64,000 bases of DNA. Source: Pirellula staleyi DSM 6068. GTDB taxonomy: Bacteria > Planctomycetota > Planctomycetia > Pirellulales > Pirellulaceae. The stretch covers positions 4,216,001 through 4,280,000 of the forward strand of contig NC_013720.1 in the NCBI RefSeq assembly GCF_000025185.1, written 5' to 3'. Shown here one piece after another: positions 1-6,888 of this stretch. The notes under the pieces are model-generated. The model was not told the origin of the DNA. It made no database searches and saw nothing but the letters and a program-made list of their open reading frames with translations. Numbering within the stretch: the stretch's first letter is position 1; each line of letters begins with the position of its first letter. Both the position numbers and the translations under genes were made by a program.

Positions 1-2
1 TC

Positions 3-1385
3 ATTTCAGCGGTACTGGGCGTATTTGTCGCGCCCGTCGTTGGATTGATTGCGGTCGTCGTCTTGTTCTGGAACGAAGGCAACTACCTTTACACAGCGCT
101 CAGTTTGGATGCTGCTGAAAAGGTGGTGCAAACGGTCGACGGCGCCGCCAAACTCCCTGCTAACGAAGGGAAGCTGGTGCATGTCTCGGGAAAAATGTCT
201 AGCGACATGCCGCTTGTGGATGAACAGTTTGGCGTGGGTGGGGATGTCGCACGTATGCGGCGGATTGTGGAAATGTATCAATGGGTCGAGCACGAGCACA
301 CACGCACCAAAAAGAAGCTGGGTGGTGGTACGCGGCGAGTCACCGAGTACGAATATAAAATGGAATGGGTCGAGGGAGTCGAGGACTCACGGAATTTCTA
401 CGACGCCACGCATGTGAACCCCACCTCAATCCCATTTACTTCGGACGTCAAGCAGGCCAGCAGTGTGCGGCTGGGTGGCTTTGTGATCGGCGATGAACAA
501 CTCGATAAACTCAGCTATAAGCCCCTGGCTCTGACGAGCCAGACGTTCACCGGTGTTCCCCCCGGGGTTACACCCAAGCCAGTCCCCACGGGATCTGAGC
601 TCTATGTTCCGGTGGAATGGACATCGTTTGGTCGTGAATCGGTGCAGCCCCCGAAAGCCTCGAAAGAGGCTCCACAGGAAGAAGAAATGCCTGTGAACTG
701 TGGCGCTGATCCCGCTGCTGAATCGGCTCCCGAAGTCACCCCTGAAGCAGCTCCCACTGAGCCAGCAACAGAGGCCGCCCCACAACCCGAAGCTGCGCCC
801 GTTGATATGCCGAGCGAAGAGCCTCAGGACTTGTCGCCGTCGCGTTTGAACGAACCGCAAGTTGGTGATGTGCGCATTCGCTTCGAAGCGATCCCACTCG
901 ACGATGTGACCGTGGTCGCCAAGCAAGAGGGAGAAGCACTCGTCGATTTCATCCCAGAGCTTCGTAACGCCAGGCCGATCATGCTGGTCGACGAAGGGGT
1001 CCACACGACGAAGGTGATGTTCGACAATGCTCGCACTCAAAACACCATGATGCTCTGGATTACACGTGTGATCGGCGGCATTTTGGTTTTCGCTGGCACA
1101 TTCATGGTGCTTCGTCCTCTCAAGGTGTTTGCTGACTTCATTCCGATGATCGGCAGCATTGTCGGCTTCGGCATTTTTGTCGTGGCACTGTTCGTCTCGG
1201 GAGGCTTGACGGTGATGATCATCGGCGTTGCTTGGGTCTATTATCGCCCACTCATCGGCTGTCTCATCTTGCTGCTTGGAGCCCTGATATTCGGCGGTCT
1301 GATCTACCTGATTCGCGCGAGCAGTTCCAAAAACAAGCCTATCATGGCGACTGTGGGGCCCGATCAGCCGATCATCCTGAACTAA
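3..1385 (+). CDS. TMEM43-like (DUF1625) membrane protein, copy 1; 5' end outside window
   Basis: The reading frame is open from the first bases of the window, and the residues before the first possible start (TTG at 45) match the N-terminal membrane segment of the next gene, so the true start lies upstream. The visible 460 residues show the TMEM43/LUMA layout: an N-terminal membrane helix ending in FWNEGNYLY, a large soluble region, and three hydrophobic segments near the C terminus (about residues 340-430). The NEG motif after the first helix is also found in TMEM43. An Ala/Pro/Glu-rich insertion (nt 650-830) is absent from copy 2. The cellular role of bacterial TMEM43 homologues is not known to me. 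The family call is from pattern recognition and from the clear paralogy with the gene at 1562. Confidence 0.75.
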   Translation: MSAVLGVFVAPVVGLIAVVVLFWNEGNYLYTALSLDAAEKVVQTVDGAAKLPANEGKLVHVSGKMSSDMPLVDEQFGVGGDVARMRRIVEMYQWVEHEHTRTKKKLGGGTRRVTEYEYKMEWVEGVEDSRNFYDATHVNPTSIPFTSDVKQASSVRLGGFVIGDEQLDKLSYKPLALTSQTFTGVPPGVTPKPVPTGSELYVPVEWTSFGRESVQPPKASKEAPQEEEMPVNCGADPAAESAPEVTPEAAPTEPATEAAPQPEAAPVDMPSEEPQDLSPSRLNEPQVGDVRIRFEAIPLDDVTVVAKQEGEALVDFIPELRNARPIMLVDEGVHTTKVMFDNARTQNTMMLWITRVIGGILVFAGTFMVLRPLKVFADFIPMIGSIVGFGIFVVALFVSGGLTVMIIGVAWVYYRPLIGCLILLLGALIFGGLIYLIRASSSKNKPIMATVGPDQPIILN

Positions 1386-1456
1386 GTCGCAAAAATGCCT
1401 CTGCACCGAGCCTGGTTCTACGCAATTGACCAGGGCTTTGCTGTGGCAAACTAACG

Positions 1457-1497
1457 ATCGTGAGTGATTCTCCAGTGGGAGTCACTCACGATTTTTT
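1457..1497 (+). terminator. Rho-independent terminator after TMEM43-like copy 1
   Basis: An 11-bp perfect inverted repeat (ATCGTGAGTGA and its complement, 1457-1467 and 1482-1492) is followed by a run of six T. It lies between the two TMEM43-like genes and shows that a GTG start at 1460 for the second gene is wrong, because that start would sit inside the terminator. Confidence 0.85.
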
Positions 1498-1561
1498 ATG
1501 GCCGGACCCTCGCTCAAAAAGTGAAAGGCACTACAGAGCGCGGGGCGTGGAGCGAGCTTGG

Positions 1562-2812
1562 ATGTCGACTGTTGTCACCAGCCAAACGAGTTGGTTTTCG
1601 AGCATCGTCAAAGCGCTGCTGGGTTTCGTTATCGCTCCCTTGGTGGGCCTTTGTGCGGCATTTTTGCTGTTCTGGAACGAAGGGGACTATCTCTACATCG
1701 CTTACAGCCTCGATGAAGGGGAGCAAGTGGTGAAATCGATCGATCCCCATCAGATCGATCCAGCACTCGAGGGAGAGTTGGTGCATGTTTCAGGTCATCT
1801 GAAAGTTCCCCATCAGGTCGAAGACCCCCAGTTTGGTTTGAAAGTAACGGCGATTCGGCTCTATCGCATTGCCGAGATGTATCAGTGGAAGGAAAGCAAG
1901 TCGGAGCGGCGCGTAGATAAGGTCGGGGGTGGAACCCAGATGATCACCGAGTATCACTACGCCGTAGGCTGGCACGAGGATCTGATTCGCTCGAACTCAT
2001 TTCAAACACCCAGGGGACACGAGAATCCCGAGTCGATTCCCTTTACCTCGCAAGTGTTCGATGCCAAAGAAGTACTGCTAGGGGCGTTTCGACTCGATCC
2101 GTCGCAGCTGAAGCAACTGGATACCCGGACCGACCTTTCGCTCGATTGGCTCAAGCCTGACGAGATCCCACAAGAGATTTCGGCGCGGCCACTTCTGCTG
2201 CGAGATCAGCTTTACTTTCCGCGGGAGATTTTGCGCGGCAAGGGTGCGCCGGAAGAGCCTGTGAAGTTAACAGCCGAACGTCCCCAGCGCCCTGAGGTGG
2301 GTGATGTGCGGATTCGCTATCAGGTGGTTCCGCCGCAAGAGGTGACGATCGTCGCTAAGCAGTCGGCTGGGACATTTGTGGAGTATGCCACCAAGGTGAA
2401 AGCACGCCGTGGCATCAATTTGGTCGCTGCCGGAAAGAAAAGCTCCCAGGAAATGTTCGCCGATGCGCGGTTTGCGAATGTCGCTGGACTTTGGATGATG
2501 CGCAGCTTTGGCGGATTTCTGATGTTTGTGGCTGTCGGCATGTTTTTGCAGCCGATTCGCGCACTCGCCAGTGTGATTCCGCTGCTCGGACAGATCGTCG
2601 GCTGGGGGCTCGCTTTAGTCGCCTTTTTTGTCTCGGGTGGACTTACGGTCATGGTGGTCGGCCTTGCGTGGCTCTACTATCGCCCGATCGTCGGCCTCTT
2701 GATCTTGCTGCTAGGGGCGATCGTAATTGTGGGGGTGGTGATGCTGCTGCAAATGCGTCGCTCGCTTCAGGAGTCCCCCGAGATGCCAGCACCGCTGATA
2801 GGTGACCGCTAG
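1562..2812 (+). CDS. TMEM43-like (DUF1625) membrane protein, copy 2
   Basis: This 416-residue protein is a tandem paralogue of the preceding gene. It has the same N-terminal hydrophobic helix followed by LFWNEGDYLY, a large soluble region, a conserved EVGDVRIRY stretch, and a C-terminal group of three hydrophobic segments including SGGLTVMVVGLAWLYYRPIVG. The ATG at 1562 is preferred: the frame extends upstream to a GTG at 1460, but that region is a terminator hairpin. Human TMEM43 (about 400 residues) is an inner nuclear membrane protein; the bacterial function is unknown. Duplication with loss of the Pro/Ala-rich insertion suggests divergence between the copies. Confidence 0.8.
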   Translation: MSTVVTSQTSWFSSIVKALLGFVIAPLVGLCAAFLLFWNEGDYLYIAYSLDEGEQVVKSIDPHQIDPALEGELVHVSGHLKVPHQVEDPQFGLKVTAIRLYRIAEMYQWKESKSERRVDKVGGGTQMITEYHYAVGWHEDLIRSNSFQTPRGHENPESIPFTSQVFDAKEVLLGAFRLDPSQLKQLDTRTDLSLDWLKPDEIPQEISARPLLLRDQLYFPREILRGKGAPEEPVKLTAERPQRPEVGDVRIRYQVVPPQEVTIVAKQSAGTFVEYATKVKARRGINLVAAGKKSSQEMFADARFANVAGLWMMRSFGGFLMFVAVGMFLQPIRALASVIPLLGQIVGWGLALVAFFVSGGLTVMVVGLAWLYYRPIVGLLILLLGAIVIVGVVMLLQMRRSLQESPEMPAPLIGDR

Positions 2813-2827
2813 GGCAAGGGCGCGTGA

Positions 2828-2848
2828 AACTCCTGAGGGGAGTTCTTC
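2828..2848 (+). terminator. Possible weak terminator after TMEM43-like copy 2
   Basis: A short inverted repeat (AACTCC, TGAGG loop, GGAGTT) follows the stop codon of the second TMEM43-like gene. It lacks a proper T run, so it may only be a 3'-end hairpin. The rest of the 2813-3084 gap holds a TTGACA at 2883 without a convincing -10 and nothing else I recognise. Confidence 0.3.
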
Positions 2849-3084
2849 GAGGATGCGGTCTATCGCATTTCCGGGCGCGACCTTGACAAAAGGTGTCCTC
2901 GTTTTCAGGGCGACACTAAAATCAACCGATCGTGTCGCTGGCACTGCTGCCACGAAAGTCGTTGTTAGCTCACGATTTGGCAACGCTTTGCAATTGTTCT
3001 GGGCGTGCACGCCGCGTCACGTTTTTGGCAATTCTGCAATCTTTTCTGCAATACGCTGGGCTGTCGGGCGTTTCTAATCTTGCT

Positions 3085-3618
3085 ATGACGCGATCCGTCG
3101 AACCTGAGTCCGACCGCGAACGAGTTTCGCGCTGGGTACGCCAGCACGGTCGCGTTGTGCGCGGATACTTGCTCGCAAACGTTGGTCGCGAAGATGTGGC
3201 CGACGACATCTTGCAGGAGGTGTTTCGCAAAGCATGGCAAGCTCGCGAGCAGTATCAGGAGCAAGGTTATGAAAAAGCCTACTTGCTCCGAATTGCCGAT
3301 CGGCTGGTGGTTGATTGGTCGAGACGAAGTGGGCTTTTGCAGAACGTCGACGAAGAAACATGGGAAGTGATCACGCCAGCATCGCCTGACGTGGGAGCGA
3401 TGGCGGAACTCGAACTCGATGAGCATCGCCAGCATCTCTCGGCAGCACTCGACCGACTGACGCCTCCGCAGAAACGTGTGCTAATGCTTCGTTACTTCGG
3501 AGAACTCGAATTTTCTGAAATTGCACGAACGCTCGATTGTCCTTTGGGAACGGTGCTGAGTCACTGTCGACGAGGGCTCTTGCAGCTGCGGCGCATCCTG
3601 GTGGAGCCTTCCCCATGA
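3085..3618 (+). CDS. ECF-type RNA polymerase sigma factor
   Basis: This 177-residue protein has the two-domain ECF layout. Region 2 (about residues 15-80) contains the motif DVADDILQEVFRKAW, and region 4 (about residues 115-170) contains LTPPQKRVLMLRYFGELEFSEIA followed by the helix-turn-helix LDCPLGTVLSHCRRGLLQLR. It would bind core RNA polymerase and direct it to a small regulon. The frame stays open upstream to 2932, but the ATG at 3085 gives the normal ECF length and begins just before region 2. Its stop overlaps the start of the next gene (ATGA), as in sigma/anti-sigma pairs. The ECF subgroup was not determined. Confidence 0.9.
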   Translation: MTRSVEPESDRERVSRWVRQHGRVVRGYLLANVGREDVADDILQEVFRKAWQAREQYQEQGYEKAYLLRIADRLVVDWSRRSGLLQNVDEETWEVITPASPDVGAMAELELDEHRQHLSAALDRLTPPQKRVLMLRYFGELEFSEIARTLDCPLGTVLSHCRRGLLQLRRILVEPSP

Positions 3619-4223
3619 CCCAACACGAACTCCAAAAAACGCTTGAGCGAGTCACCTCGAAAAAACTCGGTGAGGGCGTTTCACTCACCGATGATGAATC
3701 GGCCTTGCGCGAATCGTTTTTGGGAGCGGGTGAGTCGGTGGAACGGCGACAGGAAGCATGGTCGGAAGCATCGCTACTCGCCTCACTGGAAGCTGAATTT
3801 ACGGCGAGTGCTGCGGCCAATTTGGCTGCGGTGAGCATGCCAAGCACCTTCCCAAAGTCGCGCTTCAATTGGACTACGGGGCTCTCGCTACTCGCGACGA
3901 GTCTACTGGTGGCGATGGTCATCTACGCGGCTGTTTCTCGCGACAACCTGCGCGTCGTAACAGTTCCCGCGCCCCAGTCCGATAGCACCTTACCTGTTGT
4001 CACTTCTCCCGCCGAGCTGGCTACTGATTTGCCAGCTACCGAGTCTGTCGATGTAGCGCGAGAGGGAGTTCCTTGGGACGATTCGCTCGATGAGCAGATC
4101 GCAGCGGCGTCGGAAGTGGTGGCATCCTGGACGACAACTCCTACGCGGTGGGAGACGTCGATTTCGACGCTCGATTCACAGCTGAGCGATATGGCGTCTG
4201 ATCTCGCCGACGACTCGCTCTAG
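3615..4223 (+). CDS. Single-pass membrane protein, probable anti-sigma factor
   Basis: This 202-residue protein starts at an ATG that overlaps the sigma factor stop codon by four bases, implying translational coupling. A Glu-rich cytoplasmic N-terminal part (residues 1-75) is followed by one hydrophobic segment (about residues 80-102) and an extracytoplasmic tail with Ser/Thr/Pro and many acidic residues. I see no clear zinc-binding anti-sigma (ZAS) His/Cys motif, so the family is unassigned. The call rests on position, coupling and topology, which fit a membrane anti-sigma factor holding the ECF factor. Its tail could contact the exported proteins encoded downstream. Confidence 0.6.
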   Translation: MTQHELQKTLERVTSKKLGEGVSLTDDESALRESFLGAGESVERRQEAWSEASLLASLEAEFTASAAANLAAVSMPSTFPKSRFNWTTGLSLLATSLLVAMVIYAAVSRDNLRVVTVPAPQSDSTLPVVTSPAELATDLPATESVDVAREGVPWDDSLDEQIAAASEVVASWTTTPTRWETSISTLDSQLSDMASDLADDSL

Positions 4224-4317
4224 ATTGCCAGCTTTCTCAAGATTGCCGCAAATACACTTGAAGAAGTGTTGAGGAACTGCTGCGCATGTCCAAAGGTATT
4301 GATAAGTAACTTCGAAG

Positions 4318-4345
4318 GAATTTCTTAGAATAAACTTATCGAAGT
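4318..4345 (+). promoter_or_regulatory. Candidate ECF-type promoter upstream of the His-rich gene
   Basis: The sequence GGAATTT (4318-4324) followed 15 bases later by TCGAA resembles the sigma-E type consensus GGAACTT / TCnnA. It lies 116 bases before the ATG at 4434. Overlapping it is an 8-bp inverted repeat (AACTTCGA at 4309 and TCGAAGTT at 4340). A similar GGAACTT lies 119 bases before the next exported protein gene. Assignment to the neighbouring sigma factor is inference. Confidence 0.4.
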
Positions 4346-4433
4346 TTCGGAACCTAAGTCGTTTTTGTCGGTTTCAAGGATTATGCGATTGGGCGGTGGC
4401 ACGAATTGTCGCAGCCCATCGGTGGAGCAAGTG

Positions 4434-5144
4434 ATGAAGCGTTATCCAATCATTGTCGCCTCGATCTGTGCCGTTGCACTTGGTGTTATTCTCTCGCTCA
4501 ATCGGCTGGGGATTACGCAAGATGGCAGCCTGCCGATGCCTAAGGGGAAAAAAGGTCCTCCACCCATTGGTGCCCCCTCGCGTGCACCGAATGGTGCCGA
4601 GGCTTTTGGCCAGGGAGAAATGGGCCCTCCTTCTCCTCCCGCATTCGGCGGTGGCTTTGATGCGCCACGAGTCCATGGTGGCGCTCCGGGGGTTATGCCC
4701 CCAATGGGGCCGCACCCTCCAGGTCCCCATCATCCTCCAGGGGCCAAAGGTCCGCACCATGGAGGCCCTCCTGCAGGGCCACATGCAGGTCCGCATCCAC
4801 CCCACCTTTCGTCGCCGATGATTCAATCGCTCGAACAGGCCGATCCGGAGTTGTTCAAGCTCGTGACAGAAGATGATCAACTCGAGCGTAAGTCGTTTGA
4901 ACTCGCTGAAGAGATTCGGAGGCTTGCGCCAGCGGAACGCACCAAGCGAGAGACCGAACTCCAAACGCTGCTGGTTCAGCATTTCGAGGTGCGTCAAAGT
5001 CGCCGCGCTTTGCAAATCGAGCGTATGGCTGAGCAGATTAAAACCTTGCGGGAATCACTTGAAAAACGTACCGAAGCTCGCGATGCGATTATCGAGCGTC
5101 GGATGCGTGAACTGCTCGGCAAACCTCAAGATCTCGAGTTTTAG
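4434..5144 (+). CDS. Exported His/Pro/Gly-rich protein with C-terminal helical domain
   Basis: This 236-residue protein starts at ATG 4434 with GGAG six bases upstream; a longer frame to 4365 has no such support. It has a signal-like hydrophobic N terminus (residues 3-22), a Gly/Pro/His-rich low-complexity region with repeated GPHHPPG-like units (about residues 35-125), and a charged helical C-terminal part (about 130-236) with predicted coiled-coil character and many Arg/Glu. Size and shape of the C-terminal part recall periplasmic CnrX/Spy-like helical proteins, but I cannot confirm homology. The His clusters could bind divalent metal. Its position after an ECF sigma/membrane protein pair suggests a periplasmic partner or target of that system. 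Confidence 0.55.
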   Translation: MKRYPIIVASICAVALGVILSLNRLGITQDGSLPMPKGKKGPPPIGAPSRAPNGAEAFGQGEMGPPSPPAFGGGFDAPRVHGGAPGVMPPMGPHPPGPHHPPGAKGPHHGGPPAGPHAGPHPPHLSSPMIQSLEQADPELFKLVTEDDQLERKSFELAEEIRRLAPAERTKRETELQTLLVQHFEVRQSRRALQIERMAEQIKTLRESLEKRTEARDAIIERRMRELLGKPQDLEF

Positions 5145-5214
5145 AGCTCGACGTCGGTGGCGTTTGCCAGTGAATATCGAATATCGTCGCGCGGGGGAAC
5201 GCGTAGACATTGTA

Positions 5215-5239
5215 GGAACTTTCTGATCTCACAATCATG
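5215..5239 (+). promoter_or_regulatory. Candidate ECF-type promoter element upstream of the Met/His-rich gene
   Basis: GGAACTT (5215-5221) exactly matches the -35 consensus of the sigma-E type. A TCATGA follows 13 bases later, which is a shorter spacer than usual. Its distance to the ATG at 5334 (119 bases) is almost the same as for the related element at 4318, which is the main reason to believe it. Confidence 0.35.
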
Positions 5240-5333
5240 AGGCGGTGATTGCGAGCGGCGTGCTCATTTTGCGCACTAACCGCTCCGGTCCAGCTTCATC
5301 GGTTGTCCTCTCAACCCAGGAGTAGTGCGCCCC

Positions 5334-6728
5334 ATGAGTCATCTTTTCATCCCACGCAAGTTGAGCCGGCTGATGCCGCTTTCGCTTGCCACCATCGCAC
5401 TGCTATCGACACTCGCCGTCGATGCCACGGTGCGCGGCACCGAGCTGCAAAACGCTGGCACGCATGTCGTGTCCGATGCAATGGCCGCTATCGATACAGA
5501 AACCACTTCGCTCGTTTACTTTGCTGACGATGCGAAGGAAGTGGACAAAAGTGCTTCGCCATCTGACAAACCCGCCAAGCCGAAGAAAGAGCTTGCCAAG
5601 AAAGACACCGTCAAGAAGGAAGCCGCGACCAAGGAGCCAACGAAGAAGAAAGCAGAGCCTGGAAAGAAGCAAGTTGCTAAAGCTCCGCTGGAGAAAAAGC
5701 CTGCAGTGAAAGAGGGGGCTCCTAAGCATCCTGGCATGCATGCTCCCGGTAAGCACCCAGCACCACCTCATGCGATGGGAAAACATGGCCCTGGCATGAT
5801 GCACGGCAAGCCAGGTTCGAAGATGGCTGGGCCGATGATGCACGGCAAAATGCCACCGTTGGGAATGCACGGCGCTAAGCCTAGCCCGATGCAAGGTCCC
5901 TGGTCAAAGGGGACGCAGGCGATGAAGCAAAGGCCCCCAATGGGCTCGATGATGGGACGTATGTTGCCGCCTCCGATGGCCATGCATGGCATGCGCTCGC
6001 ATGGTTCGATGCAGCGCGGTTTTGCTCAGCGTGGGGCTGGACCTCACGACGTGCGTCCCCCGATGTTCGGGGCACCACACGCTTCGCACGGTCCGCGTTT
6101 TCCCGGTCACGATGGTCTTGAGGAGCGTCTTGCACGGGTCGAAAAGAAACTCGACCTGCTGATTGCTAAGCTCGAGCAAGTTGAGCGATCGCATCATGCA
6201 GTTGCTCCTCATCACGGTCTATCTGGACATCCGGGACCTCAGCACCCGCCACGACCTGAAGGGCGAGTTGGCGAGCATCCTCAGCCTCCCCATAGTGCGC
6301 CGCACGCGATGGGAGCGAGCAGCGATCGACCTGAACACCAAGGACGTGGCCCTGGTCAAAGTCACGACGAAAATCGTCGAGAAGAACGAGGGGGCTGGAT
6401 GGGTGGATCAGGGTTTAGTGCTCCTCCCATGGGGCGTCCGAGCTTTGGTTCAGGCCCCAGCGGTGGCATGGGACCGGGCTTCGGTTCGGGATTCGGACCA
6501 CGCCCCGAATCTTTGCAGCGAGAGCGTATGTTGCCACCACCTCGCCATGAAGAGGGGCGTCGATCTGAATTGCGACGGGAAGAAGAGCGTCGAGAAGAGC
6601 CCAGTCGCGAAGATCGTCCCAGTGAGCCACGACGTGGTGAGCGTCCCAGTGATTCGCCGAAGCCTCCTCGAGGCGACGACAATATCAACTTCTTTGGACC
6701 AGTCGACGAAGAGCTGCTGAAGTTCTAG
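5334..6728 (+). CDS. Exported Lys-rich/Met-His-rich low-complexity protein
   Basis: This 464-residue protein has a signal-like N terminus (residues 8-28), a Lys/Ala/Glu/Pro-rich block with KKE and KKK repeats (about 75-130), a Met/His/Gly/Pro-rich block with repeats such as KHGPGMMHGKPG (about 130-255), a short heptad coiled coil (LEERLARVEKKLDLLIAKLE, about 262-281), and a Gly/Pro then Arg/Glu-rich tail. AGGAG at 5318-5322 lies 11 bases before ATG 5334; the GTG at 5325 would be too close. Alternating Met and His motifs are typical of copper-handling segments, but no family is recognised. It follows the other exported protein after 189 bases and probably belongs to the same ECF-linked group. 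Confidence 0.5.
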   Translation: MSHLFIPRKLSRLMPLSLATIALLSTLAVDATVRGTELQNAGTHVVSDAMAAIDTETTSLVYFADDAKEVDKSASPSDKPAKPKKELAKKDTVKKEAATKEPTKKKAEPGKKQVAKAPLEKKPAVKEGAPKHPGMHAPGKHPAPPHAMGKHGPGMMHGKPGSKMAGPMMHGKMPPLGMHGAKPSPMQGPWSKGTQAMKQRPPMGSMMGRMLPPPMAMHGMRSHGSMQRGFAQRGAGPHDVRPPMFGAPHASHGPRFPGHDGLEERLARVEKKLDLLIAKLEQVERSHHAVAPHHGLSGHPGPQHPPRPEGRVGEHPQPPHSAPHAMGASSDRPEHQGRGPGQSHDENRREERGGWMGGSGFSAPPMGRPSFGSGPSGGMGPGFGSGFGPRPESLQRERMLPPPRHEEGRRSELRREEERREEPSREDRPSEPRRGERPSDSPKPPRGDDNINFFGPVDEELLKF

Positions 6729-6804
6729 TGCGTGTCGCACGAACGAGTAGCGTGTGTGTGGCGCTCTGATCGTTCTCGAATCAGCTTTGCGATTATCAAT
6801 GCCA

Positions 6805-6843
6805 ATGGCTCTGGAGGAATCAATCTTCCAGAGCCATTTTCGT
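6805..6843 (+). terminator. Rho-independent terminator between convergent genes
   Basis: A 12-bp perfect inverted repeat (AATGGCTCTGGA, 6805-6816, and its complement at 6828-6839) is followed by T residues on the plus strand. It lies between the end of the Met/His-rich gene at 6728 and the end of the minus-strand gene at 6889. Confidence 0.75.
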
Positions 6844-6888
6844 GCGCTGAATGGTCGGTCGAGCCTATCGAGCTCTCGTTAAGCTGTT

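Noticed and set aside
426-1406. 326-codon frame opposite the first TMEM43-like gene
   Set aside because: It is antisense to a clear membrane protein gene and has no hydrophobic or domain pattern of its own; a shadow of the real frame.
1460-1561. GTG start at 1460 for the second TMEM43-like gene
   Set aside because: It falls inside a Rho-independent terminator; the 34 extra residues do not match copy 1.
6163-6720. 185-codon plus-strand frame inside the Met/His-rich gene
   Set aside because: It lies in another frame of a low-complexity coding region and has no start signal or recognisable domain.
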